The notes under the pieces were generated by a model. That model worked only from the letters and a program-made list of their open reading frames with translations. It searched no databases and was not told the DNA's origin. A DNA stretch of 64,000 nucleotides from Polaribacter sp. (GTDB taxonomy: Bacteria; Bacteroidota; Bacteroidia; Flavobacteriales; Flavobacteriaceae). Location: positions 1-64,000 of the forward strand of contig JAQXEU010000009.1 in the NCBI GenBank assembly GCA_029250685.1, read 5' to 3'. Below are positions 1 to 7,616 of this stretch, in pieces; within the stretch, counting starts at the first letter, position 1; every line of letters starts with the position of its first letter. The position numbers and the translations under genes were made by a program.

Positions 1-34
1 TTAAAGCATTGGCACTTTTCTTGTTTTTCATCAT
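1..34 (-). CDS. possible 5' end of a minus-strand gene running off the window
   Basis: Two consecutive ATG codons read leftwards from 34 and give an open, lysine-rich start (MMKNKKSANAL) to the window edge. Only 11 codons are visible, so no product can be named. The A+T-rich stretch between here and the caspase remnant would be its upstream region. It may equally be chance. Confidence 0.22.
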   Translation of the reverse strand, partial: MMKNKKSANAL

Positions 35-103
35 TTAAGATTTAAAGGTTTGTAAAAATAATAAAACCTATCTCTTATATTAAAGTGATAATTAGTTCAC
101 TTT

Positions 104-760
104 TTGCTGACGTTATACAGCTTACCTACAAAAGATGCTAAAGATTTAGGAAATGTGCTAATTAACAAATACAGTTTTAAAAGAGAAAATGTAATTATCT
201 TAAATAATAGCCCAAAGGCAAATGACATTATTAAGGAATTTAGTAAACTAAAAAAGAAAGTTACTGATAAAGATAATGTATTAGTTTTCTATGCAGGTCA
301 TGGCGTTTATGATGAAGTGAGTCAAGTTGGTCATTGGTTACCTTCGGATGCAGATATGGAGTATGAATTAAACTTAATCAGTAATTCGCAAGTTGTAGAT
401 TTCTTAAAAACAATTAGATCGAAACATACATTATTAATTTCTGATGCGTGTTTTAGTGGAAGTATTTTTAAGACACGTTCTTTTGAGAAATCACCAAAAT
501 CAATTCAAAAGAAATTCGAGTTAACAAGTAGAAAAGCAATTACAAGCGGTACTTTAAAAACTGTACCAAATAAAAGTATGTTCTTAAAGTATTTACTAAA
601 CAGACTTGATGGCAATACAAAGCAGTACCTATCTGCTCGTCAATTATTTGACCGAATTGAAGAACCTGTAATGAATAATAGCCCGAACACACCGTAATAC
701 GGAACAATTCACGGAATTGGAGATGAAGGAGGAGATTTTATTTTTGTAAAAAAACAATAA
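104..760 (+). pseudogene. decayed caspase-like (peptidase C14) gene
   Basis: The 197-codon open part (104-697, TTG start) carries the caspase-fold catalytic pair: His66 in FYAGHG and Cys116 in DACFSGS. It starts abruptly at what is normally the second helix (LPTKDAKDL). The first strand (family pattern like ALLIGINDY) is missing, and stops at 86-91 close the frame upstream. After the TAA at 695-697 the same frame continues YGTIHGIGDEGGDFIFVKK to a stop at 758-760, which is the usual end of bacterial caspase domains. A CAA (Gln) to TAA change would explain the early stop. Intact relatives are cysteine proteases of unsettled, often stress- or death-related, role. I infer a pseudogene; a shortened but expressed protein cannot be excluded. 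Confidence 0.68.
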
Positions 761-780
761 CAATTAATTTTAATTATTTT

Positions 781-820
781 AAAAGCTTTAGTTTATTTTT
801 ACTAGAGCTTTTTATCTTTA
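781..820 (+). terminator. Rho-independent terminator after the caspase remnant
   Basis: An 11-bp stem (AAAGCTTTAGT at 782-792 with ACTAGAGCTTT at 801-811, one G-U pair) has an 8-nt loop and is followed by a T-rich run. It lies downstream of the full-length caspase frame rather than the truncated one, which supports the longer ancestral gene. Confidence 0.6.
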
Positions 821-856
821 TAATTTATAGTAAATTAGCAAAAAACATTTTTAACA

Positions 857-1678
857 TTGGAAGAACAGAAACCTACTGCTAAATGGAAACACCGCATTCA
901 TGAAATTATTTATGAAGCTGATACAAAAGGTGGAAAAATCTTTGATGTAATATTACTTATTGCCATTCTTGCAAGTGTATTACTTGTAATGTTAGAAAGT
1001 GTATCTAGTATTGATGCAAAATACCATGATTTACTTAACATATCAGAATGGGTAATTACCATACTATTTTCTATAGAATACATTCTACGATTAGTTTCTA
1101 TAAAAAAACCTTTAAAATATGTATTTAGTTTTTACGGAATTATAGATTTACTATCTACAATTCCAAAATATTTATCTTTTGTACTTGTGGGTTCTCATAA
1201 CCTAATTGCTTTAAGAGCATTACGTTTATTAAGAATATTTAGAATACTAAAACTAGCAAGATATATTGGAGCTTCCAATAGACTTTTAGTAGCGCTAAGA
1301 GCAAGTAGAACTAAAATTGCCGTATTTCTGTTTTTCCTAGTAATTATATGTATCATTCTTGGTACAGTAATGTATATGATTGAGGGCGAAGAAAATGGTT
1401 TTACAAGTATTCCTAGAAGTGTATATTGGGCAATTGTTACATTAACAACTGTTGGTTACGGTGATATCGCTCCAAATACACCTATTGGACAAGTTATAGC
1501 AAGTGCAATTATGATTTTAGGTTACAGTATAATTGCAATTCCAACAGGAATTGTTAGCTCTGAAATAACAAAAGCAGATTCAGTAAATACAAACACACAA
1601 TCTTGCCCTAATTGTTTGATGCATGATCATAGAGACAATGCAGGATTTTGTTATAATTGCGGGAATAAAATCGACTAA
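857..1678 (+). CDS. voltage-gated potassium channel with C-terminal zinc ribbon
   Basis: This is an inner-membrane K+ channel of the six-helix Kv type. S1-S3 lie at about residues 28-110. S4 (about 117-137) has arginines in a regular repeat (LRALRLLRIFRI). S5 is at about 153-175, and the pore loop carries the K+ selectivity filter TVGYGD at 198-203, followed by S6. The C-terminal tail holds a CPNC (250-253) and CYNC (265-268) pair, a probable zinc ribbon, which is unusual for this family. The start is TTG at 857, since no ATG fits the family N-terminus. The stop codon directly abuts the miaA ATG, so the two genes are probably cotranscribed. Function as a K+ channel is well supported; the role of the ribbon is unknown. 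Confidence 0.9.
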   Translation: MEEQKPTAKWKHRIHEIIYEADTKGGKIFDVILLIAILASVLLVMLESVSSIDAKYHDLLNISEWVITILFSIEYILRLVSIKKPLKYVFSFYGIIDLLSTIPKYLSFVLVGSHNLIALRALRLLRIFRILKLARYIGASNRLLVALRASRTKIAVFLFFLVIICIILGTVMYMIEGEENGFTSIPRSVYWAIVTLTTVGYGDIAPNTPIGQVIASAIMILGYSIIAIPTGIVSSEITKADSVNTNTQSCPNCLMHDHRDNAGFCYNCGNKID

Positions 1679-2593
1679 ATGTCTTCATTGAAAAACAAGT
1701 ATCTAATTACAATTGTTGGTCCTACTGCAATTGGAAAAACAGCATTAAGTATTCAATTAGCAAATTTCTTTAACACTGAGATTATCTCTTGTGATTCTCG
1801 ACAGTTTTATAAAGAAATGACGATTGGAACAGCTGTTCCTTCAGATGAAGAGCTAAACGCTGCAAAACATCATTTTATTCAGAATAGAAGTATTTTTGAA
1901 GATTATAATGTAGGTGAATTTGAACGCAATGCTTTAGCAAAACTTGATAGTTTGTTCGAATCCAATAACATAGTAATTATGGTTGGCGGAAGTGGTTTGT
2001 ATGTTGATGCAGTTATCAATGGGTTAGATTATTTTCCTGATGTTGATGCTTCAATTAGAGAAAAACTAAATATTGAATTAAAAGAAAACGGAATTGAGTA
2101 TTTACAAAAGCAATTGAAACAGTTGGATGTTGAAACATATCAAACAATAGCAATTGACAATCCACATCGAATTATAAGAGCTTTAGAAATCTGCATTGGA
2201 ACTAGTAAAACCTATTCAAGTTTTAAAAACAAGCCAAAAACACCGAGAAATTTTACATCCATAAAAATTGGTTTAACCGCAGATAGACAAATCATTTATG
2301 ATAGAATCAATCAACGTGTAGATATTATGATTGCAAATGGTTTATTAGAAGAAGTCAAAGAATTATATCCAAATAAAGAATTAAACGCATTACAAACTGT
2401 TGGTTACAGAGAATTATTCTCCTTCTTTAGCGAAGAAGCCACGAAAGAATTTGCTATTAAAGAAATCAAAAAAAATACTAGAAGATTTGCCAAAAGGCAA
2501 TTGACTTGGTTTAAAAAAGATAAAAGCATTGTCTGGTTTGATTATAAATCAAAAACTAATTCTATTATTAAATCAATTGAAACAAAGCTTTAA
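1679..2593 (+). CDS. miaA: tRNA dimethylallyltransferase
   Basis: MiaA transfers a dimethylallyl group from DMAPP to A37 of tRNAs reading UNN codons. The P-loop GPTAIGKT is at residues 14-21, followed by the DSRQFYKEMTIGTA segment that recognises substrate. LQTVGYRE and TRRFAKRQLTWF further on are family hallmarks. At 304 aa it has the normal length. The ATG directly follows the channel stop codon (TAA-ATG), which suggests translational coupling. No irregularities were seen. Confidence 0.97.
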   Translation: MSSLKNKYLITIVGPTAIGKTALSIQLANFFNTEIISCDSRQFYKEMTIGTAVPSDEELNAAKHHFIQNRSIFEDYNVGEFERNALAKLDSLFESNNIVIMVGGSGLYVDAVINGLDYFPDVDASIREKLNIELKENGIEYLQKQLKQLDVETYQTIAIDNPHRIIRALEICIGTSKTYSSFKNKPKTPRNFTSIKIGLTADRQIIYDRINQRVDIMIANGLLEEVKELYPNKELNALQTVGYRELFSFFSEEATKEFAIKEIKKNTRRFAKRQLTWFKKDKSIVWFDYKSKTNSIIKSIETKL

Positions 2594-2638
2594 GTTGTTA
2601 AAAATTCATAATAAATTAGGAGTAAGCACTTGCTTTCT

Positions 2639-2646
2639 TATATTTG
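2639..2646 (+). promoter_or_regulatory. -7 box (TATATTTG) before the OmpH gene
   Basis: It is an exact match to the Bacteroidota -7 consensus TAnnTTTG, 16 nt before the chosen ATG at 2663. No convincing -33 TTTG is visible upstream. It argues that the coding start is 2663 rather than the upstream in-frame TTG at 2630, which would lie before the box. Confidence 0.5.
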
Positions 2647-2662
2647 CCAAAAACTCACAAAA

Positions 2663-3169
2663 ATGAAAACTAAAATTACATTAATAGTTGCCGCTTTTTT
2701 AATTTGTTTTACAACAAATGCGCAAACAAAAGTTGGTACTGTAGATAGAGAATTTATCATTGCAAAAATGCCGCAATTAAAAATAGTTCAAGAAAGAATC
2801 AGTAAATATGGTACTAGATTAGATTCTATAAATCAAACAAAAATAGTGAAGCACGATGCTGTTGTAAAAGCATATAATGCAATTGCTAAAACGCTATCTG
2901 ACACAGACAAAAGACCTAAACTTATAGAAATTAATGAATTAAAGCAAGAGATTTCTAAGTTTCAACAAAACGGAACTAAAATGATGCAATTAAGAAGACA
3001 AGACTTCATGAGGCCTTTGTATCAAAAAGTAAACTTACTTATTAAAGGTATTGCTGAAGAAAAAGGATATACTCAAATTTTAACGGTTAAAGGTGATAAT
3101 TTTGCATATATTGATATCAATCACGATATTACTAAGCAAGTTTTATCAAAACTAGGAATTAAAGAATAA
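2663..3169 (+). CDS. OmpH/Skp-family periplasmic chaperone
   Basis: The 168-aa protein has a signal peptide ending near TNAQ and then the start of the OmpH domain (KVGTVDREFIIAKMPQ). A long charged helical middle resembles the coiled-coil tentacles of Skp, and the protein ends with the usual ITKQVLSKLG tail. Skp-like proteins hold unfolded outer-membrane proteins in the periplasm. I chose the ATG at 2663 because it gives a normal signal peptide and lies after the promoter box. A second OmpH paralogue, usual near bamA, is not in this window. Confidence 0.85.
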   Translation: MKTKITLIVAAFLICFTTNAQTKVGTVDREFIIAKMPQLKIVQERISKYGTRLDSINQTKIVKHDAVVKAYNAIAKTLSDTDKRPKLIEINELKQEISKFQQNGTKMMQLRRQDFMRPLYQKVNLLIKGIAEEKGYTQILTVKGDNFAYIDINHDITKQVLSKLGIKE

Positions 3170-3190
3170 AAGATAAAATGTAGTATAGTA

Positions 3191-3226
3191 AGCCCAAACC
3201 TTAAAATAGTTTGGGCTTTTTTTATA
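3191..3226 (+). terminator. Rho-independent terminator after OmpH gene
   Basis: A 9-bp stem (AGCCCAAAC / GTTTGGGCT) with a 9-nt loop is followed by seven T residues. It ends the transcript that includes the OmpH gene and perhaps miaA. Confidence 0.85.
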
Positions 3227-3346
3227 CTCAAAACTAAAGCATGTTAAAAAATATCTAAATTTCATAACAACACTCTTACTGGCACAAACTTTGATAAATT
3301 GTATACTTAATAATCACACAATAATTAACCTTCATATTGACCAAAA

Positions 3347-3709
3347 ATGAAAAACTTGCTAGAAAAAGAAATAGAATTAATGAAACCAACACTAAAGAAT
3401 GAAGTATCCCTAATTTTAAAAAATGATTTTGAAACCAAATGTGGGAGTTTAATTTATAAAGTATTAGGTGTTAATATTGGAGAAATATTAGTAGATACAC
3501 ACAATTCTGCATTTAGAGAAAACATTGTTATTCGTAAAATAAAAATGAAAGCACGTGTAAAAATGAATCAAGAGAATGGATCTTTTAAAGAATCTACCAT
3601 CTCTTTAAAACTCAACAATGACATTCATTTAATTTTTAATAAAAATAAAAACGAGTATAAAATCATTAAAAGTAATCCTATTAAGATATTAGATATCAAT
3701 CCTAATTAA
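3347..3709 (+). CDS. hypothetical protein, 120 aa
   Basis: I do not recognise this family. The protein is soluble, basic and without a signal peptide. The first 30 residues look helical (KEIELMKPTLKNEVSLILKND), and the rest looks like beta strands with alternating hydrophobics (RENIVIRKIKMKARVKM, then LKLNNDIHLIF). It stands alone between two terminators with its own ATG and a 120-nt upstream region, and codon use matches its neighbours. No function is proposed. Confidence 0.7.
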   Translation: MKNLLEKEIELMKPTLKNEVSLILKNDFETKCGSLIYKVLGVNIGEILVDTHNSAFRENIVIRKIKMKARVKMNQENGSFKESTISLKLNNDIHLIFNKNKNEYKIIKSNPIKILDINPN

Positions 3710-3731
3710 AGTTTACAGAAAAAATTAAATA

Positions 3732-3764
3732 AAAAAATCCGAATCAATGATTCGGATTTTTTTA
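3732..3764. terminator. bidirectional terminator between convergent genes
   Basis: A perfect 10-bp stem (ATCCGAATCA / TGATTCGGAT) with a 1-nt centre is flanked by A and T runs on both sides. It can serve the 120-aa ORF on the plus strand and guaB on the minus strand. Confidence 0.85.
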
Positions 3765-3778
3765 TTAGAAAGTAAATT

Positions 3779-5254
3779 TTATCTTCTACTATAATTGGGC
3801 GCCTCTTTAGTAATGGCTACATCATGCGGATGACTTTCATTAATTCCACTTGCTGTTATTCTAACAAACTTTCCTGTTTCTTTAAGTGTTGCAATATCTT
3901 TTGCTCCACAATACCCCATTCCGGCTTTCAAACCACCTACAAATTGATGAATACTTTCTTCTAACTCTCCTTTATATGGAACACGTCCAACAATTCCTTC
4001 TGGAACTAATTTTTTAATATCATCTTCTACATCTTGGAAATAACGATCTTTTGAACCTTTTTTCATTGCTTCGATAGATCCCATTCCACGATACGATTTA
4101 AATTTTCTTCCTTCGTAAATAATCGTTTCTCCTGGAGATTCTTTTGTCCCTGCTAATAATGAACCTAACATCACACAATCTGCACCAGCTGCAATCGCTT
4201 TTGGAATGTCACCTGTATAACGGATTCCACCATCAGCAATAACAGGAATGCCTGAATCTTTTATAGCTGCAGCGACTTCAATTACTGCAGAAAATTGTGG
4301 AAAACCAACTCCTGCTACTACTCTAGTTGTACAAATTGAACCAGGTCCAATTCCAACTTTCACAGCATCAGCACCGGCTTCAACTAAAAATTTAGCCGCT
4401 TCTGCAGTTGCAATATTTCCTACAACAACATCTAAATCTGGAAACTTTGCTTTTACAGATTTTAAAGCAGTTACAACACCTTTTGTATGTCCATGAGCTG
4501 TATCAATAATGACTGCATCAACTCCTGAATTTACTAAAGCTTCTGCCCTATCAACAACATCTTCAGTAACACCTAAAGCAGCGGCAACTCTTAATCTACC
4601 AAAAGTGTCTTTATTAGCTGTTGGTTTTTGAGTCACTTTTGTAATATCTCTAAAAGTAATTAATCCTGATAAGTGATGCTCAGCATCAACAATTAAAAGT
4701 TTCTCAATTTTATTTTCTTGTAAAATTAATTCTGCTTGTGCTAAAGAAGTTCCTTTTGCTGCAGTAATTAAATTTTTAGAAGTCATTACTTCTGTAATGG
4801 CTCTTTCATTTTTCTTTTCGAAACGTAAATCACGATTAGTTACAATTCCTTTTAAAACACCTACGTCATCTATAATTGGAATTCCACCAATTTTATGCTC
4901 TTTCATCAACATTTTTGCATCTAAAACTGTTGCAGATAAAGGCAATGTAACTGGATCTATTATCATACCAGATTCTGCACGTTTTACTTTTTTAACCTCT
5001 TGAGCTTGTTGCTCAATAGACATGTTTTTATGCAAAACACCAATTCCTCCTTCTCTTGCAATAGCAATAGCCATTGAAGATTCTGTAACGGTATCCATCG
5101 CTGCGGATACAATTGGAACGTTAATCGTTATGTTTTTTGTAAATTTTGTTTGGATATTTACTTCTCTAGGAAGCACCTCAGAAAAGGCTGGTACTAATAG
5201 TACGTCATCGTAGGTTAACCCTTCTCCGACAAGTTTTGATTCGTGAGCTTTCAT
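3779..5254 (-). CDS. guaB: inosine-5'-monophosphate dehydrogenase
   Basis: GuaB oxidises IMP to XMP with NAD+, the first committed step of GMP synthesis. The catalytic barrel is interrupted by two CBS domains (about residues 98-205, with repeats such as [10 protein letters not shown] and KIEKLLIVD). The catalytic loop GPGSICTTR places the active cysteine at 308, and the flap and [12 protein letters not shown] segments are intact. At 491 aa it has the family length. The gene is monocistronic, with a terminator just downstream and an exact TAAATTTG box upstream. Confidence 0.98.
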   Translation of the reverse strand: MKAHESKLVGEGLTYDDVLLVPAFSEVLPREVNIQTKFTKNITINVPIVSAAMDTVTESSMAIAIAREGGIGVLHKNMSIEQQAQEVKKVKRAESGMIIDPVTLPLSATVLDAKMLMKEHKIGGIPIIDDVGVLKGIVTNRDLRFEKKNERAITEVMTSKNLITAAKGTSLAQAELILQENKIEKLLIVDAEHHLSGLITFRDITKVTQKPTANKDTFGRLRVAAALGVTEDVVDRAEALVNSGVDAVIIDTAHGHTKGVVTALKSVKAKFPDLDVVVGNIATAEAAKFLVEAGADAVKVGIGPGSICTTRVVAGVGFPQFSAVIEVAAAIKDSGIPVIADGGIRYTGDIPKAIAAGADCVMLGSLLAGTKESPGETIIYEGRKFKSYRGMGSIEAMKKGSKDRYFQDVEDDIKKLVPEGIVGRVPYKGELEESIHQFVGGLKAGMGYCGAKDIATLKETGKFVRITASGINESHPHDVAITKEAPNYSRR

Positions 5255-5283
5255 GGTACAATCAACTTGAAATTAATTGCAGG

Positions 5284-5291
5284 CAAATTTA
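5284..5291 (-). promoter_or_regulatory. -7 box (TAAATTTG) of guaB
   Basis: It is an exact TAnnTTTG match on the minus strand, 29 nt before the guaB ATG. No clear -33 element is visible. Confidence 0.5.
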
Positions 5292-5320
5292 CGATTATTA
5301 ATTGAATAGTTATAAGAATT

Positions 5321-5809
5321 CTATTTTTTAATTAGCAATCCTTTAAAAATAAAAAAGATGGATACTGAAAATGTAACCGTCATTAAGATTCCAGAAATCA
5401 TAATTACATATTTCATCCAACTAATTCCTAACCACATAAAATAGATTCCACCGAAAGTTAAAAGGATTGAAACAAATGGCTCAATCACTAAAAATGATTT
5501 TAATTTCTTATTAATCCCAGTTGTAGCAACAATTCCACCTAATATAAAAAAGATAATAGATAATGATAAAATATGATTATGAACTAATGTCATAATCTCT
5601 GCCTTACTTTTTTTAAACTGCATTGTTGTTGCTGTTTCATTGTCTTCATTTCCAATATAACGTTCTTCAATTCCTTGAGGATTTGAATTACTTGTATCAT
5701 TAACAAAACGAATTCCTGAATAAAAACCTATACTAAGTGTAATGATAAAAGCAGCAATTAAAAATTTTACTTCTTTTGGAAATTGTGATATGATTCCGTG
5801 AATTTGCAT
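5321..5809 (-). CDS. four-helix inner-membrane protein of the porin/FMN operon
   Basis: I do not recognise a named family. Four hydrophobic helices (about residues 14-34, 78-98, 105-127, 133-156) surround a polar 45-residue segment after helix 1. Two histidines (His77, His79, in LVHNHIL) sit at the entry of helix 2, a spacing compatible with heme or metal binding. That is inference only. Its ATG overlaps the stop of the FMN-binding gene by one base (TAATG), so the two are translationally coupled. Context suggests a membrane partner that feeds or takes electrons from the flavoprotein. Confidence 0.8.
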   Translation of the reverse strand: MQIHGIISQFPKEVKFLIAAFIITLSIGFYSGIRFVNDTSNSNPQGIEERYIGNEDNETATTMQFKKSKAEIMTLVHNHILSLSIIFFILGGIVATTGINKKLKSFLVIEPFVSILLTFGGIYFMWLGISWMKYVIMISGILMTVTFSVSIFFIFKGLLIKK

Positions 5810-6339
5810 TATAAAATTTTGTTTTCTTTTAGAATTGTAATATTTTTCAAAAAAGTATTTACAGCAATGGTCATTGAACGAGCAGAAATTGTTGCTCCAG
5901 ATATTGCCATGATATCTTTTTCGTATTTCAATGTGTCCCTATTTGACTTTCCAATAAACTGTTTTAACCAGCGTTTACTTCCAATTTCTCCTCCGTAATC
6001 TTCTCGATAAATTAATACTTTGGTTTTTTTTATGATGAAATATTTATCTATTAAAATCAAATAATCAAACTCATCTGTTTTACTTGGTGCTTTTCCTAAA
6101 TAGGCATATCCAAGTAGTTGATTATCCTTTTCAATTTTAAAAAACTGATCACTTTTATGGATATCTATTTGTTGATCATTTAGTGGAAAAACTTTCAACT
6201 TTACATCTTTTACAACAAAAGATTTCTCAATTTCTTTTATTGCTTTTTTCAACAATTTATTAGGTGGTGTATAAGCACTTAATACAACAAATACAACACC
6301 TAATAAAAAGTATTTTTTTTTCTTAGAACCAAACACCAA
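5809..6339 (-). CDS. FMN-binding domain protein (NqrC/RnfG-like)
   Basis: An N-terminal membrane anchor (about residues 9-24) is followed by an FMN-binding domain. The motif SGATIS (147-152) contains the threonine (T150) that in NqrC, RnfG and related proteins accepts FMN through a phosphoester bond made by ApbE. The YREDYGGEIGSKRW segment (111-124) matches the strand preceding that site in the family. At 176 aa it is a single-domain version exposed to the periplasm. It overlaps the porin gene by 17 bp upstream and the 4-TM gene by 1 bp downstream. It is not part of an Nqr or Rnf cluster, so its redox partners are unknown. Confidence 0.85.
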   Translation of the reverse strand: MVFGSKKKKYFLLGVVFVVLSAYTPPNKLLKKAIKEIEKSFVVKDVKLKVFPLNDQQIDIHKSDQFFKIEKDNQLLGYAYLGKAPSKTDEFDYLILIDKYFIIKKTKVLIYREDYGGEIGSKRWLKQFIGKSNRDTLKYEKDIMAISGATISARSMTIAVNTFLKNITILKENKIL

Positions 6340-7477
6340 TCCCGAAATTTAATTGTTTTATCTCCATATTTGCTGCATTATTTTTAAACTGATAATCTGC
6401 TTTTACAACAGCTCCATTTGCAATTTTATAACTTAATCCTAATGTCCATTCCTGTCTGTCATATTGGTTGTTTTTTGTTAAATTTCCAGCAGTTGAAGCA
6501 TGCGTATCATAATCTTCATATCTCAAAAAACTAATTAATTGTTGCTTTTTTTCTAGCGATAATAAATTATAAGCAGCTTCTACATAATAACCTTGTAATG
6601 CGCTTCCTAAATCCATCCCAGTTACTGTATTATATGCTTGTGTATCTGATAATGTTCCGTGTACAAATTGTCCTCTAGCACTAAAACGTTTTTTAGCATA
6701 TCTTGCATCTAAACCAAACATTGTTATTCCAATATCTGCTCCATCAACATTTTGAACATCTACAGGTGATTGAGTTCTTCCAAAATAACCCGACAATCCT
6801 AAACGTAAACCTGGCAATCCGTAATAATCTAATTTTGCAGCAAAATTCACATTATTAAAATTTGACTTTGCTCCTTTTTGTCTTCCACCACGTAAACCTT
6901 TACTCCCTCCGATTTTTCCGCTAGAAATATTTCCATTTCCGTCTGATAGAGTAGATTGAAATCCGTTAAAAATATAAGCTTGATATCGCAAAGAAGCTTC
7001 ATCTGATTTCCCAGAAACTCCTACTCCAATTTCTCTCCAAGTTGTTGGTACAATTGCACCGTCCATACTTGGTCTTTCAACTCCGTTAAAAGTTGTTGGC
7101 TCATGATATTCATTTACAATTCCCATCGGAACTAACATTAATCCGGCTCTTAAATTTACATTATCGTTTAAACTGTATTGCAAAAAAGCTTGTTCTACAT
7201 ATACTTCTTTTACGTGTTCAAATTCTATTTCTGTAATAAATTGTGTTCTTTCATCAAACTTATAACCGAATAATAACACTAATCTTTGAATATCTAATTC
7301 GGCGTTTTTTCCTGTTGGTCTGTTATATGTAATTTCTCCGTAACCACCAACAGTTACTCCTTTTGTATTAATATTTCCAGACAAAATTCTTTGTGCTGTG
7401 TTTTGTTGAAGTGTTGTATTTTGAGCCATCATAATTGATGAGAAACTCAATGCTAATAACAAAGTAAATTGTTTCAT
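6323..7477 (-). CDS. outer-membrane porin-like beta-barrel protein
   Basis: A signal peptide (residues 1-18, ending MMAQ) is followed by a barrel of alternating-residue strands. The tail SYKIANGAVVKADYQF...GIGVWF ends in an aromatic residue, as barrel substrates of BamA do. The segment DIQRLVLLFGYKFDERTQFITEIE and the later GIVNEYHEPTTFNGVERP resemble phosphate-selective porin O/P-like proteins. It is the first gene of a three-gene overlapping operon with the FMN-binding and 4-TM proteins, with an exact -7 box upstream. The permeant is not evident. Confidence 0.85.
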   Translation of the reverse strand: MKQFTLLLALSFSSIMMAQNTTLQQNTAQRILSGNINTKGVTVGGYGEITYNRPTGKNAELDIQRLVLLFGYKFDERTQFITEIEFEHVKEVYVEQAFLQYSLNDNVNLRAGLMLVPMGIVNEYHEPTTFNGVERPSMDGAIVPTTWREIGVGVSGKSDEASLRYQAYIFNGFQSTLSDGNGNISSGKIGGSKGLRGGRQKGAKSNFNNVNFAAKLDYYGLPGLRLGLSGYFGRTQSPVDVQNVDGADIGITMFGLDARYAKKRFSARGQFVHGTLSDTQAYNTVTGMDLGSALQGYYVEAAYNLLSLEKKQQLISFLRYEDYDTHASTAGNLTKNNQYDRQEWTLGLSYKIANGAVVKADYQFKNNAANMEIKQLNFGIGVWF

Positions 7478-7517
7478 CTTTATTTAGATTTATTTAAAAT
7501 AGTGTCTAATTATGCCG

Positions 7518-7525
7518 CAAAAGTA
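7518..7525 (-). promoter_or_regulatory. -7 box (TACTTTTG) of the porin/FMN/4-TM operon
   Basis: It is an exact TAnnTTTG match on the minus strand, 40 nt before the porin ATG. The intervening leader is A+T-rich with no evident secondary structure. Confidence 0.5.
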
Positions 7526-7616
7526 ATACCTCTTTTTAGCATAAAAAAGTTTATTTAGAATTATTTTAAATAATGATTTAATAAAAAAAATAAGTGATTG
7601 AAATACTGATAATTAT

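Noticed and set aside
2630-2662. Upstream TTG start for the OmpH gene
   Set aside because: It would add 11 residues before a good signal peptide and begin upstream of the -7 box at 2639-2646.
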